Shown: positions 1 through 5,886 of the stretch, in pieces | Position numbering within the stretch: position 1 is the stretch's first letter | Layout of the letters: the number at the start of each line of letters is the position of its first letter | Assembly: GCA_007129985.1 (NCBI GenBank) | Contig: SKUL01000320.1 | Coordinates: 1 to 5,895 of the forward strand | Origin: Flavobacteriales bacterium | GTDB taxonomy: Bacteria > Bacteroidota > Bacteroidia > Flavobacteriales_D > SKUL01 | Direction: 5' to 3' | Length of the DNA stretch: 5,895 nucleotides | Position numbers and translations under genes: made by a program | Notes under the pieces: model-generated | Databases searched by the model: none | The model's input: the letters and a program-made list of their open reading frames with translations, nothing else | Told to the model about the DNA's origin: nothing

Positions 1-50
1 ACCTCTTTCTGACGGGTGAGGGTGTTAAATATCAGCAACTTGTTTTCCAT
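1..50 (-). CDS. cysS: Cysteine--tRNA ligase, N-terminal fragment (runs off the left edge)
   Basis: Read on the minus strand from an ATG at 50-48, the frame stays open to the window edge and gives MENKLLIFNTLTRQKE followed by a Val codon cut by the edge. Cysteinyl-tRNA synthetases characteristically begin with a short 'L.IYNTLTRKKE.F.P' segment just ahead of the catalytic domain, and this matches closely. The enzyme charges tRNA-Cys with cysteine in the cytoplasm, using zinc. An in-frame ATG five codons upstream (65-63, giving MNRAI before the second Met) is an alternative start; I prefer the inner one because family members usually start within a few residues of this motif. Only 16 complete codons are visible, so the HIGH and KMSKS motifs cannot be checked. 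The gene is divergent from the nucleoid-associated protein gene. The identification rests on one short motif and is likely but not certain. Confidence 0.62.
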   Translation of the reverse strand, partial: MENKLLIFNTLTRQKE

Positions 51-164
51 GATTGCGCGGTTCATTTTGAGGGCGTGAAGATAGCAAAAAGCGCATTTCA
101 CGTCCATGCGCGCCTTGCCGTCAAAAGACTTACCTTCGTGCACCACTCCAAAAATTCAATACCA
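51..164. promoter_or_regulatory. Divergent intergenic region between cysS-like gene and nucleoid-associated protein gene
   Basis: This 114-bp stretch separates two start codons on opposite strands, so it should carry promoters for both genes. I looked for the Bacteroidota sigma-ABfr elements (-7 TAnnTTTG, -33 TTTG/TTG). On the plus strand TACCTTCG at 131-138 is one base off the -7 consensus, but the nearest upstream TTG (115-117) is too close. On the minus strand TATCTTCA (83-76) is two bases off and has no correctly spaced -33. The bases just before the plus-strand ATG are A-rich (151-159) without a Shine-Dalgarno sequence, which is normal for this phylum. The regulatory role is inferred from gene orientation only. 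Confidence 0.35.
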
Positions 165-1214
165 ATGGACATTGCTTTTCGTTTCGATCAGGCGCGTATA
201 ACCAGTCAGGCGCTGCACTACGTGGGGCTCAAGGCCGACGAAGAAGCCATGATAGTATCGCCCACGCTGCTTGAGGCCGACGACCACACCGAGTCGCTGC
301 TGATGAAGTACTTTTTATCGGCGTTCAAATCACAGGAGCTGTTTCACCTTGGGTACAATACTGTACCTGAAGACAATACGATACTCAGTGCTGTTTCGCG
401 TATTTTCAGCCGACCGGATACCCTGCTCGAAGAATCCGTAAAACTGGCCGAACACCTCTACGATTGCAGCGAGCACCCCAGTATTAAATCGGGCGATTTT
501 TTTGTGGTGCATTTTGAGGATTGCATTCTGGAGGGGGAAATCACCGATGCCATCGGGCTTTTTAAGGCGGAGCAAATCAGCCATTTTTTGAAAGTGTTGC
601 GCGCCAACAACTCGATGGACGTGCGGAGTGAGTCAGGCATTGACGTGAACAAACTCGACAAAGGCTGCATCATTTTTAACATCGATGCAGAAAACGGTTA
701 TGTGGCCGCACAGGTTGACCGAACCAATCCCGGCAACGAGGCGGCATATTGGTCCAAAGAGTTTTTGCGCTTGAAAAACCGCAACGACGCCTATCACCAC
801 ACGAGCAAAGCCATGGAGCTGTGCAAGGAATTTATCAGCGTTGAAATGCCCGACCGTTTTCACGTGACTCCGGCCGACCAGGCAGATTTACTGAACCGCA
901 CGGCGCAGTTTTTCCGTGAGCACGACACTTTTGGGGTGCAGGAATTCGCCTCGGAGGTGATGGAAGACCCGCAGGTGATTGACGAGTTTACGCGCTACAA
1001 ATCGGAGTTTGAAAACGACCGGCAGGTTTCTGTGGACGATGGTTTCGACATCTCGGCACCTGCCTTCAAAAAGCAGGCTCGGATTTTTAAGAGTGTGATT
1101 AAGCTCGACAAGAATTTCCACATCTACGTGCACGGCAACCGCGAAATGATTGAGCGCGGCGTAGAGCCCGACGGACGGAAATACTACAAGGTATATTTCG
1201 ACGAAGAGCGCTGA
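165..1214 (+). CDS. Nucleoid-associated protein, NdpA/YejK (NA37) family
   Basis: A 349-residue cytoplasmic protein of the nucleoid-associated family whose E. coli member is YejK/NdpA. Family members associate with DNA, but their exact role is poorly defined. Supporting features: an N-terminal ARITSQALHYVG segment (residues 10-21) followed by an acidic LLEADDHTESLLMKYFL region; the block DKGCIIFNIDAENGYVAAQV (165-184) leading into TNPGNEAAYWSKEFL (187-201); DAYHHTSKAMELCKEF (208-223); and a strongly conserved C-terminus, KLDKNFHIYVHGNREMIERG (313-332), then YYKVYFDEE. I chose the ATG at 165. The frame can be extended to a GTG at 75, but the extra 30 residues are basic, look non-homologous and lie in the divergent promoter region. 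Length matches the Bacteroidota members I know (roughly 330-350). No signal peptide or membrane segment is seen. The gene is divergent from the cysS-like gene and convergent with the protease gene 14 bp away. I see no frameshift. Confidence 0.88.
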   Translation: MDIAFRFDQARITSQALHYVGLKADEEAMIVSPTLLEADDHTESLLMKYFLSAFKSQELFHLGYNTVPEDNTILSAVSRIFSRPDTLLEESVKLAEHLYDCSEHPSIKSGDFFVVHFEDCILEGEITDAIGLFKAEQISHFLKVLRANNSMDVRSESGIDVNKLDKGCIIFNIDAENGYVAAQVDRTNPGNEAAYWSKEFLRLKNRNDAYHHTSKAMELCKEFISVEMPDRFHVTPADQADLLNRTAQFFREHDTFGVQEFASEVMEDPQVIDEFTRYKSEFENDRQVSVDDGFDISAPAFKKQARIFKSVIKLDKNFHIYVHGNREMIERGVEPDGRKYYKVYFDEER

Positions 1215-1228
1215 TTACAAGGACTTAA

Positions 1229-3436
1229 TCAGCGACTTACCACTACCCTTCGGAAAGAGGTTTGTTTGTCGGTATCAACCCTGATGAGGTACATCCCTGC
1301 AGGAAGGTGCCCCACTGGAACGGTAAAGAACTCTCCCCCTTGATTGAACGAAGTGCTGTGCTCAAGTTTTCCCGACATGTCGAAAATATTCACCCAAACC
1401 TGACCCTGTGCCTGTTGGGAAATCGCAATGTTAATCACATCAGTAGTAGGGTTGGGCCATGCTGAGAAGAGCTCGGCATCTACTTCTTTTTCGGGTACGC
1501 TTGACACGATTTCGCTGGCGAGCACTGCCGCCAATGCGTGTGCTTTACCCCATCCCCAATCGAGTGTTCCTTCCGGGCCGATATCACCGGTGTGTTGATC
1601 GAGTCGAGCGGTAGAGCGGAGAATCTCGCGGGCCTCCAGTGAGGTTAATTGTGGATTGGCGTCGAGCATCAAGGCTACAATTCCAGCCACGAGCGGTCCT
1701 GACATAGAGGTGCCGTCAAAGCGAGAAAACTCGTAGGTATTGCCATCCACTTCCACAGCTAGTTGCCCGGCGGTGGTAAAGGAATTAACGGCTGACCACA
1801 CATCCACTCCACCTGAGGTAATATCAGGTTTTACGCGGCCATCAACCGTAGGTCCTCGGCTGGAAAATCCGGCCAGGGCTCCGTACAGTACCGTTCCATT
1901 GGGGAAAACCCTTTCAGCGCGGTAGGCACCCACGGTAATCACGTGTTTGCCACATCCGGCAGGCTCACCCGGCGCATACTCAGTGTTGCCGGCTACGGCT
2001 CCCGGGTAATTGCTGGTGAGGTTGGAACCCCAGTTGGTGTATCGGTTTTGCATGCGCGCATTGCTCCAGATATGCAGGTGACTGTCGTTGGACGCAGCAA
2101 TCAACACAATCTTCAGGTTGCTTGTGTTGCGCACTTCCAGGCGGATATTGGGTTTGTCGTTGGTGGTAAAGGCGGCGGTAGATTGCACACGGATGTAGAG
2201 GCTGTCATTTCCCACCAGAAAGAAGTCGTTGATTTGCGGCTCAAGGGCAGTGTGGTAAAACGGTGTTTGAAAAATCGTTTCATCGGCGCTGTTTACAAGT
2301 CGCACGGACGCTGAAAAGCTGCTGTTTTCAGAGCCCCACATGCTGAGGGTTTGTCCCCAATCAGAGGAGCCGTGAATGTTCACCACAGTCATCAGTGTAT
2401 CCGGGTTGGAGGCAAAATCGCGGTCCAGGTGAAAGTTGCCGGTTCCGTTGTTTCCCGCTGAGCCCACGAAGATTCGTCCGGGCCCCTGCAGATTGTCAAT
2501 CCCTACGTTTTTGAGGTCATTTCCGTCGTGTGGGCCGAGGTGACTACCAAAGCTCATGTTCACCACAAAGGGTTTTCCTACGGACTCTGCGTAGTTTTTG
2601 ATGTAGTTGAAACCATCAATGAGCGATGGGGCATCGCGGCGCAGTGAGATAAAAATCAGGTCTGACTCAGGTGCTGCACCCATAATTCTGGCCTCCGGAT
2701 TGGGGCCAAGGCTGAACACGGCATCGGGACCTCCACCGGCACCACCGGCAATCCCGGCAACGTGGGTTCCGTGGGTTCCGGGGCCAAAAACGTAATCGGT
2801 ATCGTGCTGGGCAATCAGCAGGTCCTGCTCGATGTACTCCGCTCCGAAATCATACCCCGCAGGAGGAGTTCCGTCGAGTTTGTTTTGGTCCCACGCTCGC
2901 ACCAGACGGTAGTTTTCGAGGTTCTCGTCGTAGAACACAGGGTGGGTGTAATCAAAGCCCCAGTCAATCACGGCCACCACAACGCCCTCGCCTTTGTATG
3001 CCTGCTGCAGTCCTCCCAGTCCGAGGTGAACGCTGTCCACACGGGCTGAGGGAATGTTCTCGTCGAGAAAAGGCGCTACCGGCTCGGCTATTTCAACCTG
3101 AAGCAATCCGGGGTTTTGCAGAAAAGAAACAACATTGAGCACCGGCACGCGGAAGGTCCAGATGTTTCCGGCTTGCGTGCGGTTGATGGCTCCAAGGCTT
3201 TCGAGATGGGCATCATCTATCAGTTCTTCATCCACCATCGCGAGCACCCCAATGTGGTAGGCACCGCTGATTTTAACCAGATCGTAGTCCTGAACCCAAT
3301 GAGCCGGAATGGCTTCACCCGGCTCCATATTGCGCAATTGCTCCACCAGAAATTTCCCGGGGGCATTCACGCGCACCTGCGCCACAAGCTGAACACTGAT
3401 AAAAACGGAAACGAAGAGAAGTAAACCTTTCTGCAT
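1229..3436 (-). CDS. Secreted subtilisin-like serine peptidase (S8) with T9SS type A sorting domain
   Basis: A 735-residue extracellular or cell-surface endopeptidase. Residues 1-19 are a signal peptide, with likely cleavage before Gln20. Residues about 21-125 look like a propeptide. The S8 catalytic domain runs from about 135 to 640: Asp158 in VVVAVIDWGFD, His222 in GTHGTHVAGIAGG, oxyanion Asn329 in VGSAGNNG and the nucleophile Ser577 in DGTSMSGPLVAG, so the triad is intact. Between Asn329 and Ser577 there are about 248 residues, against about 66 in classical subtilisin. The extra beta-rich segment (about 345-480) is an inserted domain. Residues about 655-735 form a C-terminal sorting domain: WPNPTTDVINI, then MSGK, then LPAGMYLIRVDT and a basic end (FRRVVVSR). 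This is typical of proteins exported by the type IX system and anchored or released at the surface. The start is the only ATG that gives a signal peptide; an A-rich stretch without a Shine-Dalgarno precedes it. The natural substrate is unknown: nutrition or processing of other surface proteins are both possible. Confidence 0.93.
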   Translation of the reverse strand: MQKGLLLFVSVFISVQLVAQVRVNAPGKFLVEQLRNMEPGEAIPAHWVQDYDLVKISGAYHIGVLAMVDEELIDDAHLESLGAINRTQAGNIWTFRVPVLNVVSFLQNPGLLQVEIAEPVAPFLDENIPSARVDSVHLGLGGLQQAYKGEGVVVAVIDWGFDYTHPVFYDENLENYRLVRAWDQNKLDGTPPAGYDFGAEYIEQDLLIAQHDTDYVFGPGTHGTHVAGIAGGAGGGPDAVFSLGPNPEARIMGAAPESDLIFISLRRDAPSLIDGFNYIKNYAESVGKPFVVNMSFGSHLGPHDGNDLKNVGIDNLQGPGRIFVGSAGNNGTGNFHLDRDFASNPDTLMTVVNIHGSSDWGQTLSMWGSENSSFSASVRLVNSADETIFQTPFYHTALEPQINDFFLVGNDSLYIRVQSTAAFTTNDKPNIRLEVRNTSNLKIVLIAASNDSHLHIWSNARMQNRYTNWGSNLTSNYPGAVAGNTEYAPGEPAGCGKHVITVGAYRAERVFPNGTVLYGALAGFSSRGPTVDGRVKPDITSGGVDVWSAVNSFTTAGQLAVEVDGNTYEFSRFDGTSMSGPLVAGIVALMLDANPQLTSLEAREILRSTARLDQHTGDIGPEGTLDWGWGKAHALAAVLASEIVSSVPEKEVDAELFSAWPNPTTDVINIAISQQAQGQVWVNIFDMSGKLEHSTSFNQGGEFFTVPVGHLPAGMYLIRVDTDKQTSFRRVVVSR

Positions 3437-3595
3437 GGTTGTGTTTTAAGGTTGAAGCCCGCAAGTTACGAAAAACGCAGGGCATTGGCTGAAAAAGGGC
3501 AGGCTCAAAGGATGGTGAACCTTGGAGGGCTGAAGAGACCACCTTCACTGACCTATATGATGCTCAGGCGACGTAAGACCTGAATAGTTGTGGAT
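3437..3595. other. Intergenic region between nuclease and protease genes
   Basis: These 159 bp separate the stop of the PDDEXK nuclease from the ATG of the protease, both on the minus strand. The region should hold the protease promoter and, if present, the nuclease terminator. The best -7-like string is TAACTTGC at 3468-3461, with only partial agreement to TAnnTTTG and no properly spaced TTTG upstream. I see no GC-rich stem followed by a T run downstream of the nuclease stop. A minus-strand frame across here overlaps the protease N-terminus out of frame and has no recognisable protein features, so I do not call a gene. Confidence 0.4.
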
Positions 3596-4666
3596 TTAAA
3601 CCAGTCCTTTTTGTTGTTGGATGATTAACCGCTCACGCTCTATCTCAGCAGCAAGCTCTTGCTCTGTTGGCAAATACGGAAGGTATTTATTCGCAAAAAG
3701 TTGTTGGCTTTCGCTAAGTACAGAATATTTAGCGATTGTATTGTCCGTTTCTGTACAAAGTAAAATACCGATTGTTGGGTTATCCCCTTCCGGGCGTTCC
3801 AAATCGTCGTACATGCGCACGTACATATCCAATTGTCCGATATCCTGATGCGATAACTTGTGCGTCTTGAGCTCGACAATTACGAAGCACTTTAGCAGGT
3901 AATTGTAAAACACCAGATCAATAAAAAAATCAGCGGTCTCTGTTCGGATATGCTTTTGGCGTGCGACAAACGAAAAGCCTTTACCAAGCTCAAGTAAAAA
4001 CTGCTGAAGATTATCAATGAGCGCTTGCTCCAATTCATCCTCTGTGTATGCTTTACTGGACGGCAAGTTCAGGAAATCGAGCACGGCAGGTTTACGAATG
4101 AAATCTTCGGGGTTCTGTTTTAATTCTTTAGTTTTCAATTCCATTTCTTGTTCCACAACTGTCTTTTTGTGGGAAGAAATAAGTCTCTGATAATACAATG
4201 TGGATATGTTTCTATCTAGCGTTCTTACCGACCAGTTCTGATCAGCAGCTTCTTTCAGGTAGTAGTTTCTGGCATTTTCATCGTCAACCCGAATCAATCG
4301 CTCATAGTGCGACCAACTCAATTTAGCAGACGGTGTCTGTTGCATCGAAAAATTCGAATCAACAGACACCGTCTGCTTAATTTCCCAATCATTGAATGTC
4401 AAGTAAAACTTTCTGAAGTTCTGTAAATTAGTAACAGAAAACCCTTTGCCAAATTCACTTGTGAGCTCTGTAGAGATGGATTTTATTAGTTCTTTGCCAT
4501 AGGCCGCCCTGTCTTCACCCTGTTGTTCCTCTTCAACAATACGTTTTCCAATAAGCCAATAAGCCTCAACCATTGCAGCATTAATAGCAGTGTAAGCCTG
4601 TTGCCTGGCATTGACCAATATTTGCTTGATCTCCAGAATGTAATTTGAGGTGTTCTCCAAAGGCAT
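3596..4666 (-). CDS. PDDEXK nuclease domain protein, DUF1016/YhcG family
   Basis: A 356-residue cytoplasmic protein with two parts. Residues about 5-165 match the DUF1016 N-terminal domain: ARQQAYTAINAAMVEAYWLIGKRI, a GKGFSVTNLQNFRKFYLTF segment, then LSWSHYERLIRVDDENARNYYLKEA and NWSVRTLDRNISTLYYQRL. The C-terminal YhcG-type nuclease domain follows, with Asp250 in DFFIDLVFYN and Glu265-x-Lys267 in VIVELKTHKL, then a Q-x3-Y helix (Gln278, Tyr282). The PD-(D/E)xK catalytic set therefore looks complete. The family is predicted to cleave nucleic acid and is often seen near restriction-modification or other mobile defence genes; a specific activity for this member cannot be stated. I start at the ATG at 4666-4664; a TTG two codons upstream is less likely. 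Residues about 95-116 are encoded by a large palindrome, listed separately. Base composition is about 40% GC by spot count against over 50% for neighbours, suggesting transfer. No partner gene is adjacent. Confidence 0.88.
   Translation of the reverse strand: MPLENTSNYILEIKQILVNARQQAYTAINAAMVEAYWLIGKRIVEEEQQGEDRAAYGKELIKSISTELTSEFGKGFSVTNLQNFRKFYLTFNDWEIKQTVSVDSNFSMQQTPSAKLSWSHYERLIRVDDENARNYYLKEAADQNWSVRTLDRNISTLYYQRLISSHKKTVVEQEMELKTKELKQNPEDFIRKPAVLDFLNLPSSKAYTEDELEQALIDNLQQFLLELGKGFSFVARQKHIRTETADFFIDLVFYNYLLKCFVIVELKTHKLSHQDIGQLDMYVRMYDDLERPEGDNPTIGILLCTETDNTIAKYSVLSESQQLFANKYLPYLPTEQELAAEIERERLIIQQQKGLV
4320..4382. repeat. 63-nt near-perfect palindrome inside the nuclease coding sequence
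   Basis: The arms 4326-4342 (GCAGACGGTGTCTGTTG) and 4360-4376 (CAACAGACACCGTCTGC) are exact 17-nt reverse complements. Pairing extends outward to 4320/4382 with one mismatch (4324/4378). Inside there is a two-by-two mismatch (4343-4344 against 4358-4359), then five more pairs (TCGAA 4345-4349 with TTCGA 4353-4357) around a 3-nt loop. In all, 27 of 30 arm positions pair. The element is in frame, adds no stop codon and encodes roughly residues 95-116 of the nuclease, between the N-terminal FYLTF segment and LSWSHY. The nuclease mRNA could fold it into a long hairpin. It is not followed by a T run, so it is not a terminator. Confidence 0.9.
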
Positions 4667-4938
4667 AGTCAAAGTTTTTGAACTCTTCTCAATAAATCAA
4701 ATGCATATCTCAAAGCCCTCCACGGAGCTTATGACCTACTGCATTTAAGCGCAAACGTCATCTTGATTTCCTTAAGTACAATTCCGGCTTCCGTTTCGCT
4801 TCAAACGTTTTATGCCTTCAAATTTAGTTCATTCTGCTATTCTGCGTATCAGAAAGGCAGTTACTCGCTACGTAGATTGGCAAACCTTCACCGCACGAAC
4901 TCACTAGACGATACAGCAAAACGCACTCTTTTCACAAC
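4667..4938. other. AT-rich intergenic region without a credible gene
   Basis: This stretch lies upstream of the nuclease gene and downstream of the MORN-repeat gene's terminator. A hand count of 4801-4860 gives 22 G+C of 60, the same low value as the nuclease gene, so it probably arrived with that gene. The only longer frame (plus strand, from a TTG at 4763 to a stop inside the terminator stem at 4960) has no ATG start and no recognisable protein. The nuclease promoter should be near the left end: TGCATTTG at 4705-4698 is one base off the Bacteroidota -7 consensus TAnnTTTG, but no -33 element is at the right distance. A perfect 8-bp palindrome CTACGTAG sits at 4868-4875. I see no tRNA, attachment site or insertion sequence end. 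Confidence 0.5.
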
Positions 4939-4973
4939 AAAAAAGCCGCGCCATTTCTGACGCAGCCCTTTTT
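4939..4973 (-). terminator. Rho-independent terminator of the MORN-repeat gene
   Basis: On the minus strand, 20 bp past the stop codon, an A-flanked GC-rich stem pairs GCTGCG (4966-4961) with CGCGGC (4950-4945). The loop is about 10 nt, and the stem is followed by a run of six T (4944-4939). The pairing includes one T-G wobble when read on the minus strand; the same position is a C-A mismatch in a plus-strand transcript. The hairpin is therefore stronger in the direction of the MORN-repeat gene. It should separate that gene from the nuclease. Confidence 0.8.
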
Positions 4974-4992
4974 AACCCCAAAAAAGTATGTC

Positions 4993-5886
4993 TTACATGT
5001 CGTCTTGCGTAATGGGTGCATTGCCCACGTAAACGCCTTCCTTGTAAATTTCAATTTTCTCAATCAGCCCGTTGGCGCTGTACTTTTTCCACTTGCCATT
5101 CCACAGGCGGCCATCCTTAAATTCTCCGATTTGCGTAACCTGCTTTTGCTTGTTGTAAAGTACGTTTTGTCCGTTGTGCTTAAACACTTCCAGGTTGGGC
5201 TTGTCCTCTGTGATACGCACCGAAGCTTTGGCCTCCACGGCAGGGGTTCTCTCTGCCACCAGTTGGGTTTCCTTGCGCGGCTCGTATTTCTTGATGGTGC
5301 TTTTATCCACCACACCACCTTTGAGCATTTTCTCCTCCATCAGGTCGCCATTGGGGTAAAAGCGGCGCATCAGACCTTCTTCAAGCCCTTGTACCACTTC
5401 CACTTCCAGCTCCGGGTTTCCGTTTTCGTAGTAGTAGCGTTGCAAGCCTGTTCGCAGGCCGTTGTCTTCAAATGAAAACTCCTGCGCCACCTGCCCGTTG
5501 GGGTGAAAGCGCTTAAAGCTGCCCACATTGTGCTCGTTCACCCATTGGCCGTCTTCCTCCACCACTCCGGTGGGATAGAACATTTTGTACGGCCCTTCCG
5601 GACGGTTGTTGCGGTAGGTAATTTCGGTTTTGACCTTGCCGTTGGTGTGATAGCGCTTCCACAAACCCTCGCGCTTGTTGGCCACGTACTCACCTTCTTC
5701 AACCTTTTGGTCGGGTTTGTAGTGATTGGACTTAATCATGGCGCCGGTAATTACCCAGTGACCGGTTTTGCGGCCCATTTCATCCAACTGGTTGATGTTG
5801 GCAGAAGTCTCTGCGCTCACCTGAGCAGGAAGCGCCTGAAAACAAATGAAAAGCGAAAAAACAAACAACAGTGATTGACGTATCAT
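4993..5886 (-). CDS. Exported MORN_2 (YwqK-like) repeat protein
   Basis: A 297-residue protein with an N-terminal signal peptide (hydrophobic residues about 5-19, likely cleavage before Gln22 in LPAQVSA). It is therefore exported to the periplasm or surface. It has no lipobox cysteine and no T9SS sorting domain. The body is a run of about 23-residue repeats of the form 'G.W..Y..NG....E..Y...': GLWKRYHTNGKVKTEITY (74-91), GPYKMFYPTGVVEEDGQW (98-115), GSFKRFHPNGQVAQEFSF (122-139), GLQRYYYENGNPELEVEV (147-164) and GLMRRFYPNGDLMEE (171-185). A linker of about 60 residues follows, then one more unit, GKWKKYSANGLIEKIEIY (264-281). Such MORN_2 proteins are often database-labelled as YwqK-family antitoxins, but no toxin gene is adjacent and the protein is predicted secreted, so I would not call it an antitoxin. 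The function is unknown; a binding or structural role is a guess. The start ATG has GGAG only 2 nt upstream (5892-5889), too close to be a standard ribosome site. The upstream region lies outside the window. Confidence 0.85.
   Translation of the reverse strand: MIRQSLLFVFSLFICFQALPAQVSAETSANINQLDEMGRKTGHWVITGAMIKSNHYKPDQKVEEGEYVANKREGLWKRYHTNGKVKTEITYRNNRPEGPYKMFYPTGVVEEDGQWVNEHNVGSFKRFHPNGQVAQEFSFEDNGLRTGLQRYYYENGNPELEVEVVQGLEEGLMRRFYPNGDLMEEKMLKGGVVDKSTIKKYEPRKETQLVAERTPAVEAKASVRITEDKPNLEVFKHNGQNVLYNKQKQVTQIGEFKDGRLWNGKWKKYSANGLIEKIEIYKEGVYVGNAPITQDDM

Noticed and set aside
75..164. N-terminal extension of the nucleoid-associated protein from a GTG at 75
   Set aside because: The 30 extra residues are basic and unlike the family, and they occupy the divergent promoter region; the ATG at 165 gives the usual family N-terminus.
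3461..3468. TAACTTGC as a -7 promoter element for the protease
   Set aside because: It matches TAnnTTTG only partly and has no TTTG/TTG at the expected distance upstream.
3315..3548. Minus-strand 77-codon frame across the protease start
   Set aside because: It overlaps the protease signal peptide region out of frame and has a low-complexity composition without known motifs; it is a shadow frame.
3500..3600. Rho-independent terminator after the nuclease gene
   Set aside because: Only weak 4-5 bp stems (for example AAGG/CCTT) without a following T run were found.
4320..4382. Palindrome interpreted as a transcription terminator or as a CRISPR-type repeat
   Set aside because: No T run follows on either strand, it lies in the middle of an intact reading frame, and there is no array of repeats with spacers.
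4763..4960. Plus-strand 65-codon open frame in the gap upstream of the nuclease
   Set aside because: It begins with TTG, has no recognisable protein features or plausible start context, and ends inside the stem of the terminator belonging to the opposite-strand gene.
5005..5874. Long plus-strand open frames opposite the MORN-repeat gene (156 and 123 codons)
   Set aside because: They are antisense reflections of a well-supported repeat gene; the hydrophobic look comes from reverse-reading its charged codons.
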